This document shows, in pieces, positions 1 to 9,325 of a stretch of DNA of 64,000 bases; position 1 is the stretch's first letter; the number at the start of each line of letters is the position of its first letter. A model generated the notes under the pieces. That model was not told the DNA's origin. It worked only from the letters and a program-made list of their open reading frames with translations, and ran no database searches. The translations under genes were made by a program, and so were the position numbers. The stretch is from assembly GCA_041484525.1 (NCBI GenBank), contig JBGPHT010000021.1:8815-72814 (forward strand), in the 5' to 3' direction. The DNA comes from JBGPHT01 sp041484525 (lineage in GTDB: Bacteria; Acidobacteriota; Terriglobia; Bryobacterales; Bryobacteraceae).

Positions 1-1445
1 ATCTCCTGGTATTTTGCCATGGCCGCAGTGGCCTTCTCCCGGTTTCCCATTGCCTGGTACGCGCGGGCGAGCTGATAATACAGGCTGCCGTCTTCATCCA
101 GTTCGAGCGCTTTCTCCAGATGGGGGACCGCTTCGGCGTGATTCCCCAGCCGCGCGAGCGCGAGTCCCAGCGAGGCGTCGGCAGACAGCATTTTCGGGTC
201 GGAGCTGAGCGCGGTCTTGAGATACATCAGGGCTTTCTGCGGCTCTTCTGTGCGCAGCAGGCTGTCACCGGCGATGAAGTTCATCTCGGGCGACGCCGGA
301 TTGTGCTTCAGGATGGATTCGGCCTCCGCCAGCGCCGCCTTGTAGTCCTGCGCCATGAAGAGCGAGGCGGTGAGTTCCTGCCGGATACGTGGATTGTTCG
401 GCATCAGCGCCAGCGCCTCGCGCCACTCGCGCACCGATTCGAGATGCTGGCCCTGGCCGCGCGCGATCTCTGCGCGAAGCTGGTGCAGCTCGGCTGAAGG
501 CGGCAATTGGCCCAGCCGGAACAGCGCCTGCATGGAGAGCTCATTGGCGGCTTTCGCCCGCCAGTACAGAGCCTCCGCCGGCAAGGCGCCGCGGCGAGCC
601 TGCGTGACAATCTGCAAATCGTGTCCGCCGGCGAACTGGCACTCCTCCGGATGAGCCTTGCAGTCGGCCGCGGGAATTGCGCGCTCCTTGGCATCCTCCT
701 CCAGCGCCCAGTCGGCATGGCCAGTCTTTCGATAGACATCGGCCAGCGCCGCGTGGATGCCGTGCAGGTTCGGCAACTGCTTCGCGGCTTCGTTGTAAAA
801 GAAGAAACCGCTACGAAACTGCCGGCGTTGAACCCGCGTTTCCGCCACCAGCGCGGCCACATACGCCGACGTTGGATTGGCTTGCTGCAGCCGATCGAAC
901 GCGGCCGCCGCGATCCCCTGATAGGTCATTCCGAGGCCATACCAGGCTCTCGGATCTTCCGCTACGGCGTCGGTGAGTTTGCGATATTCCTCGCCGGCTT
1001 CATCCAGGCGCTTGGCGTCGAGGAGCGCGCTCGCCAGCATTCCGCGCGTCTCGCTGTCCCCAGGGTTGGCGTTGACAGCTTTGCGCAGCGGCGCGATGGC
1101 TTCACCGGCCTGATTCATGCCCAGCCGCGCCGAGCCGAGTGAAATCAGCGCGGGCAGGGAATTGGGCTGCGCCTTGAGAACCGCCTCCAGTACCGGAACG
1201 GCTTCGCGGTCGTGCCCCGCCATATGCTGCGCCAGCCCGAGGTTCAAAAGCAAACCCGAATCTCCGGGTACGGCCTTCACGAGCTGGCTGTAGATCGGGA
1301 TGGCCTCTTCGAAGCGGCCCGCTGCCATGAATTGCCTGGCCTGCGCCGATTTTGCAGCCAGGTCATCGGACTGCCCCCGGGCAACCTGGGCCGCAAAAAG
1401 AAAAAGGGCGGGCAGCAAAGCCGCACGCCCTTGGGAACGACACAC
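1..1445 (-). CDS. TPR-repeat secreted protein (partial, C-terminus off the left edge)
   Basis: The frame stays open from a GTG at 1445 to the window edge. It encodes a signal-peptide-like start (VCRSQGRAALLPALFLFAAQ, then VARGQ) followed by about 450 residues of degenerate tetratricopeptide repeats, for example LLLNLGLAQHMAGH, LPALISLGSARLGMNQAGEA and LSADASLGLALARLGNHAEA. TPR domains are protein-interaction scaffolds. Export to the periplasm is inferred from the leader. The start lies 5 bp after the stop of the upstream receptor gene, so the two may be co-transcribed, but a terminator-like hairpin lies inside the leader codons. The GTG start is a judgement: it is the one that gives a complete signal peptide, and no strong ribosome-binding site is visible. 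The 3' end is not in the window. Confidence 0.7.
   Translation of the reverse strand, partial: MCRSQGRAALLPALFLFAAQVARGQSDDLAAKSAQARQFMAAGRFEEAIPIYSQLVKAVPGDSGLLLNLGLAQHMAGHDREAVPVLEAVLKAQPNSLPALISLGSARLGMNQAGEAIAPLRKAVNANPGDSETRGMLASALLDAKRLDEAGEEYRKLTDAVAEDPRAWYGLGMTYQGIAAAAFDRLQQANPTSAYVAALVAETRVQRRQFRSGFFFYNEAAKQLPNLHGIHAALADVYRKTGHADWALEEDAKERAIPAADCKAHPEECQFAGGHDLQIVTQARRGALPAEALYWRAKAANELSMQALFRLGQLPPSAELHQLRAEIARGQGQHLESVREWREALALMPNNPRIRQELTASLFMAQDYKAALAEAESILKHNPASPEMNFIAGDSLLRTEEPQKALMYLKTALSSDPKMLSADASLGLALARLGNHAEAVPHLEKALELDEDGSLYYQLARAYQAMGNREKATAAMAKYQE
1394..1432 (-). terminator. Rho-independent terminator/attenuator between receptor and TPR gene
   Basis: On the minus strand a stem AAGGGCG/CGCCCTT (1432-1426 with 1410-1404), with extra GGC/GCC pairing inside, is followed at once by the run TTTCTTTTT. 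This is a textbook intrinsic terminator about 20 bp after the receptor stop codon. It falls inside the signal-peptide codons of the TPR gene, so it would attenuate read-through into that gene. Confidence 0.65.
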
Positions 1446-1450
1446 CTTCG

Positions 1451-4400
1451 CTACCACTCCATACGCAATCCGAAGCGGACATTGCGCTCACCAGACGCGC
1501 TGGTGATTTGCATGAAGGTGCCGGAGGTAACGCTGGTGGCGGGACCGCCGAAATGCGACGTGTTGGCGAGGTTGAAGAATTGAGCCCGGAACTGCAACTT
1601 AGCTCTTTCCTTAATGGCGAAGTCGCGCGTGACGTCCAGGTCGGTGTTGAAGAGGCCTGGGTTACGCAGGACATTTCGTCCGCTCGATCCGAATCGGACT
1701 GCGGTTACGGCGGCAAACGCCGTCGGGTCAAAGTATAGTTGGCCCGGTCCGGCATTGCCTATCCGAGTGACATCCTTCACCTGGTCGGCAGTCTGGGTGT
1801 TATTCGGTGCATTGAGCGAGGAACCCGGCGCACCCACGGTGAACGGCGTGCCCGTGTAGGCCGATAGGATGCCGTTCGCCTGCCATCCACCGAGCACCCA
1901 GGCCGCGGGGCCCGATTTCGCCAGTGTCTTGCCCTTGCCGAACGGGAGTTCGTAGACCCAGCCCATCTGCAGAACGTGGGTCCGGTCGAAGCCGGCGGTG
2001 GCGCGGTTGCGTTGGAACACGGGAGCCCAATTCCAACCTACAGCGGCCCAGCCGTCGTCGTCAGTGTAGTCGATGGCTTTCGCGTACGTATAGGCGCCCT
2101 TCAACATCAGGCCCTTCGCGAATGAGCGGTTCACGGCAATCTGGAGCGAATGGTAGCTCGAACTCAGGTAGCCGTCCCACATGTTGGTGGCGATGGTGCG
2201 GCCGAATTGCGCGGCAAACGGCAGGCCGGCCGTGCCCGAGCCCGGGAAGCCGGCATTGATGTCGAAGTCGGCCAGCAGGTGGACCGAATGCGAACCAACG
2301 TATCCGATCGACGTCACGATGTTCTGCGGCAGCTTCCGCTCCAGCGTGAAGTTCCAGCTCTGCACATATCCACGATGAATGTAACTCCAGGGGCTGCGCT
2401 CCGATACATCCTTCGGCAGCGAGACGACGCCCGAGCTCAGGTCCGGCCCCACCGGATTCGGAACGCCGTTCTTGAACGTGGTGGCCCAACCGAAACCGCT
2501 CGCCGTAGCAGCGGCGTTAATGACCAGCGGATACCAGCCGCGCAGCGGACGCGAGAACGGTATCGGGTCGAAGTTCAGACCATATCCGGCGCGAATCACG
2601 GTGCTATCGCCCAGACGATAGGCGAGACCGATGCGCGGAGCGAACAAGGTCTTGCTGACACCGATGCCGGCGTTTTCCGGCGTGTTGCCGCGGCCGCCCA
2701 GGGCGACCTGGTTGGTGTACGGATTCAGTTGTTCGATGCCCTTGCCGGCGCGCGTCATCAGCGGGTAAAACTCGTAGCGCAGGCCGATATTGATGGTGAG
2801 GTTGCGGCTGACCTGCCAGCGATCGCGGATGTAGAAGCCAAACTGCCATTCGCGTCCGGTCGACAGAATATTTTGCAGACTCTTCTCGGAATCCTCCGAG
2901 AGCCCTAGCAGGAAGGCCGCATAGGCGTTGTACTGGTTCTGCGCCGGCCCGCCGCGCAGCGCGGTCTCCTGACCGTTGAAGCCAAGTCCGCCGCGCGGAC
3001 CGAAGTTGCCGATCTCCGGTTGCCAGTGGTTCAGGTGATGCCGAACCAGGTCGAAGCCGAACCGCACTTCATGCGCGCCCTTGGTCCAGGTGAGATTGTC
3101 GCTATGCGTGAAGCTCTCTTCCACGCGTGTCAGCGGCATCCAGTTGGGCACTCCGAAGCCGGTGTAACCCGTGATGCTGATGTTGATAAAACCGCTCTGC
3201 AGCGGGTCCGCACCGTTGACGTTCGGAATGCCCATTTGCTGACCGTAGTTCGTGCCGAAGTCGTTCGGCAGAAGGTGCTGGCCCTGGCGTTCGTAACCTA
3301 GGACGCCGTCCAACAGGAGAGTCGGAGTCAGAATGCGAGTGTGTCCGATGGTGGCGACTTGGATCAACGTATCGCCCTGGCCTGGATCGGAGCCGGGCAG
3401 TCCGGGACCGCCGGCGACGCCGAATACGGCCTTGCCGCCCGATAGGGCCCACATACGTCCGTACTTGCCCCAGATCTGTTCCTTCTCGCTCTCGACGATG
3501 TTTACCTTGGCATCGAGATAGTTGCGGCTCAAGATCGGTCCGCCGGATGCAAAGTAATTGTTCGTAAAAGGATTCGGTCCGACGAGGTTGATCGACGGGT
3601 AGTAGGCCTGAATCTTCTGCGCGATCGGATCGATCATGTTGGAGGGGATCTTGTTGCCGGCGAATGGCGAGCGGCCGGAGCCGTCGGCGTTGCCGGTGGT
3701 CGGGTCGTAGATCACCGTCGGGACGGCGCTGAAGTCGCCGGCTTTGAACGCATCGGTCGGAACCGTGTAGAAGCCCGGTGAAGCCTGGCGCTGGCGTGTG
3801 CCATCGAAGCTCAAAAAGTAGAACGCCTTGTTCTTCTTGATGGGACCGCCGATGGTGCCGCCGAAGTTGTTGTAAATGGCAAGCGGTTTGGTGGTGCCGG
3901 CGGCCTGGAAGAACGCGCGCGAGTTCAGATGCTGGTTATTGTTGAACTCAAACGCGCTGCCGTGCATATTGTTGGTGCCGGATTTGGTCACCACGGTAAT
4001 CGCCGACGAACCCGCCATCCCCTGTTCGGCGTCCGCCGCACCGGTGGTGATGTTGACCACGTCGACGTTCTCTTCCGGCGTCACGTAGCCCACGTGGTGA
4101 GGCAGCCACACGTTGACGCTGGTGGCGCCGTCAATTCGCGTAATGTTGGTCTGCGCGTTGCCCCCGTTGATGTGAGTGTTGAGGGCGCGGCCGGGAGTAT
4201 CCGTGATCGAGTTCTGGAGCGCCGCGGGCAGCGCGCCGGGCACCAGGTTGATCAGCGTCTGGTAGTTGCGATACCCGCCGATCGGCAGGCTGGTGATCGC
4301 CTTGCTGGTAATCTCCGAGTGCGTGTCGGACTTATCGGTCTGCAGCGCGACGGTCGTGCCTTCCACGGTCACCTGTTCGGTGGCCTGGCCAACCTCGAGT

Positions 4401-4756
4401 TTCGAATCGATACGCTGAATGGTGTTCGGCGTCACGTCGAACTCCGTGGCCACGAAAGCCCGGAAGCCGGTTGCGGTCACCTTCACGTCGTACTTGCCCG
4501 GAGCCACATTGACGAAAGAATAACGTCCGCCTTCATCCGTCTTTTCGGTCCGTTCGACGCCCGTCTGTTTGCTGTTTAGCAGCACCGTCGCGCCCGGAAC
4601 CACAGCCCCGGAAGGATCGGCGATCGTTCCAACCACAGATCCGTAGAGCACCTGTGCGACAGCCGGGCGCGTCGTGGCGCCGAGAAGCAGTGCCACTAGC
4701 AGAAGCCCGGGTAACCAATAGGAGACAAACCTGGTACGCGTAGATTTCATGTGCAT
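1451..4756 (-). CDS. Oar-like TonB-dependent outer-membrane receptor
   Basis: A 1101-residue protein. Residues 1-35 are a signal peptide ending near TRPAVAQ. Residues about 36-120 form a carboxypeptidase-regulatory-like domain (GTIADPSGAVVPGATVLL, then GGRYSFVNVAPGKYDVKV). A plug region follows, and the rest is a long beta-barrel ending in an aromatic residue (VRFGLRMEW), as outer-membrane proteins do. The family (Oar/CirA-like, abundant in Solibacter) is thought to import large or polymeric substrates using TonB energy. The ligand cannot be told. I chose ATG 4756 because a GAGGGG stretch lies just upstream; ATG 4750 is equally possible. The longer frame to 4804 lacks a ribosome-binding site. 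No TonB/ExbB/ExbD genes lie nearby. Confidence 0.88.
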   Translation of the reverse strand: MHMKSTRTRFVSYWLPGLLLVALLLGATTRPAVAQVLYGSVVGTIADPSGAVVPGATVLLNSKQTGVERTEKTDEGGRYSFVNVAPGKYDVKVTATGFRAFVATEFDVTPNTIQRIDSKLEVGQATEQVTVEGTTVALQTDKSDTHSEITSKAITSLPIGGYRNYQTLINLVPGALPAALQNSITDTPGRALNTHINGGNAQTNITRIDGATSVNVWLPHHVGYVTPEENVDVVNITTGAADAEQGMAGSSAITVVTKSGTNNMHGSAFEFNNNQHLNSRAFFQAAGTTKPLAIYNNFGGTIGGPIKKNKAFYFLSFDGTRQRQASPGFYTVPTDAFKAGDFSAVPTVIYDPTTGNADGSGRSPFAGNKIPSNMIDPIAQKIQAYYPSINLVGPNPFTNNYFASGGPILSRNYLDAKVNIVESEKEQIWGKYGRMWALSGGKAVFGVAGGPGLPGSDPGQGDTLIQVATIGHTRILTPTLLLDGVLGYERQGQHLLPNDFGTNYGQQMGIPNVNGADPLQSGFINISITGYTGFGVPNWMPLTRVEESFTHSDNLTWTKGAHEVRFGFDLVRHHLNHWQPEIGNFGPRGGLGFNGQETALRGGPAQNQYNAYAAFLLGLSEDSEKSLQNILSTGREWQFGFYIRDRWQVSRNLTINIGLRYEFYPLMTRAGKGIEQLNPYTNQVALGGRGNTPENAGIGVSKTLFAPRIGLAYRLGDSTVIRAGYGLNFDPIPFSRPLRGWYPLVINAAATASGFGWATTFKNGVPNPVGPDLSSGVVSLPKDVSERSPWSYIHRGYVQSWNFTLERKLPQNIVTSIGYVGSHSVHLLADFDINAGFPGSGTAGLPFAAQFGRTIATNMWDGYLSSSYHSLQIAVNRSFAKGLMLKGAYTYAKAIDYTDDDGWAAVGWNWAPVFQRNRATAGFDRTHVLQMGWVYELPFGKGKTLAKSGPAAWVLGGWQANGILSAYTGTPFTVGAPGSSLNAPNNTQTADQVKDVTRIGNAGPGQLYFDPTAFAAVTAVRFGSSGRNVLRNPGLFNTDLDVTRDFAIKERAKLQFRAQFFNLANTSHFGGPATSVTSGTFMQITSASGERNVRFGLRMEW

Positions 4757-4812
4757 TTCCCCCCTCTTTAGGGCACAAATTGTAAACTCAGTTCTCTGAG
4801 GCAATTGTATGA

Positions 4813-4841
4813 GGTTTAAGCCTTTCGAGCCTGGATGTCAA
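4813..4841 (-). promoter_or_regulatory. Putative sigma70-type promoter of the 4.7-kb receptor
   Basis: TTGACA on the minus strand (4841-4836) is followed after 17 bp by TAAACC (4818-4813). The -35 is perfect and the -10 poor. It lies 57 bp upstream of the chosen start and shares TTGACATC with the better promoter in front of the 33-kb receptor. Confidence 0.4.
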
Positions 4842-4978
4842 GCCCTTTTTGCAGGATCCGGTTCGCCCGGCTACGATGACCGCCGGCGAATCGTGCAAAA
4901 TCGCCGGCAGCGCTGAAGGGCCTACCTCCGGCGGTCGCCTGCGAAGGTGGTGCAGCCGACACGGCGAGCGGTATTCCT

Positions 4979-5837
4979 TCACTGGGAGCTGCCTACTTTC
5001 ATGGTGACCGCGTTGCTTGCGTTGGAACCAATCACCACAAAGACGGGCGACTGCCCGGAAAGTGCCGCACTGTCCGGCACGCGTACGCTCGGCGCAGACG
5101 TTGTAGGCGAAGTATAAAGTGCGGGACGAATCGATATAGGTGAACCAGTAATTCTGATCCGTGTGCTGGCGCCAGAGTGGCGCGAAGCCGGCGCCGTCGG
5201 GGGCGAAAATGCCCTTTACGGATACGCCGGAGGCATGCGAAAAGATGTCGAGCGTGAAGCGCGCTCCGGCGATGTCCTCGAGCTCGAAACGCACAGTGGA
5301 AATGTCCGGCGCGATCCCCAACGCCTAAAGGATCTCGGTGACGATGAGGTAGGTTGGACTGAAGTCCCTGACCCACGAATCGTTCTCGTGGGACACGATC
5401 GAAGCAATTGACTGATAGGCATCTTCGATGGAGCGGTCGCCGATGCGCAAGACGCGCGCTCCCACGGCCCTTGGATAGTCCGTTCCAGCGGCGGTGATAA
5501 AGAATCCGTCCTCAAACCATCGCAGATTCAAAGGCAGCACATGGAAGCTCGCGCCGGCCTGGGTGAGATACAGGTTAGTGTGCCCATCGCCCGGCAGGGC
5601 GACGATACGCGCCATCCCCACCAGGACCTCGGGATCGCTCAGTTGAGGAATGGCATTGCGCAGATCGCTGACTGCCTGATTGAAGACGCTGCGCGGCGTC
5701 TGGAAGAAGAGGTTGGGGTGCAGCACCGGGAGTTGCGTGGCGATGGTATCCAGATCCTGCTGCCATCGCGCATCGCGGGCGGGGTCGGCTGCCGTCAACT
5801 GCGGCAGGCAGGCGAGGAGCAGCAACAGGACTCTCAT
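4979..5837 (-). pseudogene. Decayed S41-peptidase-like secreted protein joined to a TIGR03437-like tail
   Basis: From ATG 5837 the frame encodes a signal peptide (MRVLLLLLACLPQLTAADP) and an S41-like N-terminal region (residues 20-170: DLDTIATQLPVLHPNLFFQ, MARIVALPGDGHTNLYL, GARVLRIGDRSIEDAYQ). It meets an in-frame TAG at 5327-5325. The same frame continues with matching character (IAPDISTVRFELEDIAGARF up to RTLYFAYNVCAE near 5092). The S41 catalytic Ser/Lys core that should follow is missing. Instead, another frame encodes a stretch ending VFVVIGSNASNAVTMKVGSS and a TGA at 4981-4979, which looks like the end of a TIGR03437-type domain. I read this as a broken gene with a nonsense codon and a deletion fusion. 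The hydrolase name rests on the N-terminal half only. Confidence 0.6.
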
Positions 5838-6167
5838 ACGAACTCAATGATAGGGTGCGCAACTCACCGGTTCCATCGTTTTCCCGATGAACGGTTGGAT
5901 TTGTCGTTGGGCGGCAAAAAGGGTGGCAGTGAGGCTACGGGCCGACTTTGAGCGCAGTGCCGCGATGGCTATTTCCTTCTTGCGCCCGAATGTTCCTCCA
6001 CGTCCTGCCACTTGATGCCATGATAAGTTCAGCAGTCCAATGGAAATCCCGGTTCCGTTTCGATCTAAGCCCATCCACCCGGACGCGCCGGTGGTTCTCG
6101 CAATCGTTTTCTCCGCTCTGGTCCAGGCCGATGGCGTCGTGAACGCTGATAGGCGGAGGAGCCAAAC
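5838..6167. other. Intergenic region, 330 bp, possible gene remnant
   Basis: There is no convincing intact gene. A minus-strand frame (6074-5844) contains GRKKEIAIAALRS, reminiscent of the first helices of small helix-turn-helix proteins, but it has no continuing domain. This is most likely decayed coding DNA. No clear promoter was found for the gene at 6168. Confidence 0.3.
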
Positions 6168-7229
6168 ATGAAGCTCAAGAGTGTTCTCATCGGACTAGTC
6201 TCTTTGCTGGCGACTTTCTCCTGCACTAAGGCGCCGGATGATCCCTTCTGTCGTTACGAGCCGCTGCCGGCGAGCTCGGGGATTCCCGCCGGGCAGGGGG
6301 GCGTTCAGATCGCGGCTTCGGCGGATGAATACTTCTACATTCTGGACAAGACTGGCAAGGAGATCGCCCACAGCCGCCTCAACATGTCCGCGTCGGCCAA
6401 GCCTGGAGACTACACTGCCAAGGTCAACAATTCCACTCACCCGGTACAGGTTCGAGAGAAAGCTTTGACAAAATGCTCCGCGGGCACGGTCCTGCTTCGC
6501 GGAAGCACGGATGAGTATTATTACGTGCTTGATTCCACCGGCCATGAGATGGCGCACAACAAACTCGGGAGTGGCCTGGCGTTTTTCCCGGGCAAATACA
6601 CGCTTCAAGTAAACAACACACCCCAGGAATTTGAAATCAAGCCCGGCGCCGTCACTGAGGTCCAGGCAGGTATCCTTACGGTTCCCGGAAGCACGGATGA
6701 ATACTACTATGTTCTGGACTCCACAGGCAGGGAACTCGCCCACCAGAAACTGTCAAGACCGCTGGCCTTTATGCCGGGCGCGCGCACCGTCAAAGTGAAT
6801 AACACATCGGCTACTGTTCGGATCGCCGCTGGTTCCCTGGCGGAGTTAAGAACCGGTGCGCTCCTCATGCATGGGACTACGGATGAATACTATTACGTAT
6901 TCAGCGTCGCCGGCAATGAACTGGCGCACCACAAACTGGAAGGTCCGCTCTCCTTCGTGGAAGGCGACTACACGGTCAAGGTCAATAACACCGCGGTGCC
7001 GGTGAAAGTCGAAGCCGGCAAGACCAATGAATACCAGACCGCCACTCTGAGCGTGAAGAGCGCCGGAGATCAATACTATTACGTTCTCGACCGGAACGGC
7101 ACCGAGCTTGGACATAACAAGCTCAACGCTCCGCTGGCCTTCCCCGAGGGCACCTACTCGGTAAAAGTCGCCAACGAGACGCGCCCGGTCACCCTTACCG
7201 CCGCCAAAATAACCGTACTGAACTGGTAG
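6168..7229 (+). CDS. Putative lipoprotein of five 62-residue tandem repeats
   Basis: A 353-residue protein with an N-terminal hydrophobic leader (MKLKSVLIGLVSLLATFSC); Cys19 is a plausible though non-ideal lipidation site. Residues 51-353 are five tandem repeats of exactly 62 residues with no insertions or deletions, starting at residues 51, 113, 175, 237 and 299. Each unit follows the pattern [S/T]xDEYYYVLDxxGxELAHxKL, then LAFxPGxYTVKVNN, then a beta-rich link. This looks like a short beta-sandwich module strung along the periplasmic face or cell surface. The family is not recognised and the function is unknown. GGAGG (6156-6160) precedes the ATG. The gene appears to stand alone. Confidence 0.85.
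   Translation: MKLKSVLIGLVSLLATFSCTKAPDDPFCRYEPLPASSGIPAGQGGVQIAASADEYFYILDKTGKEIAHSRLNMSASAKPGDYTAKVNNSTHPVQVREKALTKCSAGTVLLRGSTDEYYYVLDSTGHEMAHNKLGSGLAFFPGKYTLQVNNTPQEFEIKPGAVTEVQAGILTVPGSTDEYYYVLDSTGRELAHQKLSRPLAFMPGARTVKVNNTSATVRIAAGSLAELRTGALLMHGTTDEYYYVFSVAGNELAHHKLEGPLSFVEGDYTVKVNNTAVPVKVEAGKTNEYQTATLSVKSAGDQYYYVLDRNGTELGHNKLNAPLAFPEGTYSVKVANETRPVTLTAAKITVLNW
6318..7229 (+). repeat. Five tandem 186-bp coding repeats
   Basis: Units start at 6318, 6504, 6690, 6876 and 7062, and the last is slightly short. The spacing is exact at the protein level (62 residues) while the DNA has diverged, so the array is old and kept by selection for the fold rather than a recent expansion. Confidence 0.85.
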
Positions 7230-7507
7230 AAGCACTGGATGTCCACGTGTAGCTGACCGAGTGCCCTTGGCGGCACGCCGCCTGTTTCCCAGTGCCCGTG
7301 ACTCGTTCCCAGGTTACGTGGGGGCTTCTGGACCATCTCCCCCTTTTCCAATCGGCCGCCCGAGGAAATCATGCGGCTCAGCGTCGGTCTCGGATCCCTA
7401 CGGCCTCGGAAATCTCAGCAGTTCTCGGCGCTGGCGTCACAAAGCCGGTAGCCTTTGGTTAGGCGTTTTGATGCGGCGAACCCGTGCGCGGCGGTAAACT
7501 CAATCTT

Positions 7508-8146
7508 GTGCACAAAGTCGCAATTGCGCTGCTTCTCACGCTTCAGATCGGACTCTCTGCCGACGAGGCCGGCTTCACTTCCCTATTCGACGGGAAGACC
7601 CTGAGGGGATGGAAACTCGTCGGCGGCCACGGCCCCGGCTACGTCGTGCAGGACGGCAAAATCGTGTGCCCTGCCGCAGGAGGGGGCAATCTCTTTACTG
7701 AAAAGGAATTTGGCAATTTTGTGCTTCGCTTCGAGTTTGTGCTTACTGCCGGCGCAAACAATGGCATCGGCATTCGCGCGCCGTATGACGGGGACGCCGC
7801 CTACCAAGGCATGGAAATTCAAGTTCTCGACGATGGCGACCAGGTGTACCAAGGCAAGATCCGGCCGGAACAGTATCATGGCTCCGTCTATGATGTGATC
7901 CCCGCCCGTACCGGCTATCGCAAACCGCTCGGCGAGTGGAACGAAGAGGAAATTGTCGCCGACGGCCGCCGTATCAAAGTGACGCTGAACGGCGCGATCA
8001 TTCTCGACGCTGATCTCGGCATCGTTAAAGAGCCGAAAGTCTTGGCCCGTCACCCCGGCCTCGCTCGCCCCGCCGGCCATATCGGACTCCTGGGCCACGG
8101 GACCCTTGTCGAGTTCCGCAACATCCGCCTCAAGGAACTGCCCTGA
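7508..8146 (+). CDS. DUF1080 (3-keto-disaccharide hydrolase-like) secreted protein
   Basis: About 212 residues. A short signal peptide (VHKVAIALLLTLQIGLSADE) is followed by one concanavalin-like DUF1080 domain. The hallmark start is FTSLFDGKTLRGWKLVGG; later come NNGIGIRAPYDGDAAYQGMEIQVLDD, the QYHGSVYDVIPAR segment and the end GHGTLVEFRNIRLKELP. DUF1080 proteins are carbohydrate-active, and some members act on 3-keto-glycosides; the exact substrate here is unknown. I placed the start at GTG 7508, directly before the signal peptide. GTG 7484 in the same frame is an alternative. Neither has a strong ribosome-binding site. The gene is monocistronic. Confidence 0.82.
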   Translation: MHKVAIALLLTLQIGLSADEAGFTSLFDGKTLRGWKLVGGHGPGYVVQDGKIVCPAAGGGNLFTEKEFGNFVLRFEFVLTAGANNGIGIRAPYDGDAAYQGMEIQVLDDGDQVYQGKIRPEQYHGSVYDVIPARTGYRKPLGEWNEEEIVADGRRIKVTLNGAIILDADLGIVKEPKVLARHPGLARPAGHIGLLGHGTLVEFRNIRLKELP

Positions 8147-8391
8147 CATCCGGCCCGCTCCGGTCGTATCATCGGCCGCTCCGAAAATTGGAGCTTGCGC
8201 TAACGCTCGCAACTCCCTGATGCGATCCCCGACGCCCGTGCGGTCGTCTCGGCCAGGCTCTCGTTGGGCCCGGGTTCGACTCCACAAAGCGGCCGGCCTG
8301 ATTCGGGAGGCTCTGGGATCGAAGCCGGCCCGCTAACATAGAGGGAGCGGAAAAGAGGCTCTCACAATTCTCCTTCCGCCTGGAGGATGCA

Positions 8392-9171
8392 TTGAAACTT
8401 TCCAGGAGAAACACCTTGACAGCGCTGGCGGCGGCTACTCTCCAGTCCACTGCTGCCGCCGCATCCGCTTCCACCAGGCGTGACCGGAATTCGGCCGCCA
8501 TCCGGCTCATCGTTCTCGACGTCGGCGGAACCATCGTCGCGGACCGCGGAGACGTCCCCGAAACGTTGCGGAGTGCCATGGCCGATCGCGGGGTCACGGT
8601 TACTCCGGCTGAGATCAGCCAATGGAGGGGGGCTTCCAAACGTGAGACCGTCCGGCATTTCGTCGAGCGGCAAAACAAGCCGCTCGCTGTCGATCGGAAC
8701 GACCTGGCCGCCGCCATATACCAGGACTTCAGGGCGCGTACGATCGAAATCTACCGGACCGTGCCGCCGATCGACGGCGCCGAAGACGCCATTCGTAATC
8801 TCCGCCAGAGGGGTTATCTTCTGGCCACAACCACGGGCTTCGATCGGGAAATCACCAACTCAATCTTTCACCGCCTCGGTTGGGAAGAATACTTCGTCGC
8901 CACCGTCTGCAGCGACGATGTTGTCCAGGGAAGGCCTTCCCCGTTCATGATCTTTCACGCCATGGAATCGGCGCGTGTGAACAGCGTGGCGGAAGTCATG
9001 GCCGTCGGGGACACGCCCCTCGACCTTCAAGCTGGCGCCAATGCGGGTCTGCGTGCTGTGGTCGGAGTGCTCTCGGGAGCTTCCCGCCTCGACGTGCTTC
9101 GCCGCGAGACCCACAGCCACATCTTGCCGAGCGTGGCGAATCTCCCCGCGCTGCTCGGCAAGAAGCTCTGA
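8392..9171 (+). CDS. Tat-exported phosphonatase-like HAD hydrolase
   Basis: A 259-residue protein starting at TTG 8392, with a good GGAGG six bases upstream. The N-terminus carries a twin-arginine signal (LSRRNTLTALAAA), so export of the folded protein is predicted. The rest is a HAD fold: motif I DVGGT (D43), cap residues RGASKRETV (K83), motif II ATTTG, motif III GRPSP and motif IV VGDTPLDLQAGANAGL. The usual second Asp of DxDGT is Gly, and the Lys of motif III is Arg in GRPSP. Both recall phosphonoacetaldehyde hydrolase-like enzymes, which use a cap lysine. C-P bond cleavage is therefore possible but unproven, and no phosphonate genes lie nearby. Confidence 0.78.
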   Translation: MKLSRRNTLTALAAATLQSTAAAASASTRRDRNSAAIRLIVLDVGGTIVADRGDVPETLRSAMADRGVTVTPAEISQWRGASKRETVRHFVERQNKPLAVDRNDLAAAIYQDFRARTIEIYRTVPPIDGAEDAIRNLRQRGYLLATTTGFDREITNSIFHRLGWEEYFVATVCSDDVVQGRPSPFMIFHAMESARVNSVAEVMAVGDTPLDLQAGANAGLRAVVGVLSGASRLDVLRRETHSHILPSVANLPALLGKKL

Positions 9172-9325
9172 TTATCAGAATATAGCGTTGTCGTATGGGG
9201 CGGCCCCGCCTCTGTCACACCGGCTGCTCTCCGCCACGGCTGTCCTGTTCCGTTTCGCGGCTGGATTGTCGCCGGGTGCGCGCCGCGAACGGCCCGCTGT
9301 GCTCAACTTGCGAGAAGATATTGAA

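Noticed and set aside
5325..5327. TAG in the S41-like gene as a recoded codon
   Set aside because: The same gene also has a frame break and has lost its catalytic core, so decay explains the stop better than recoding.
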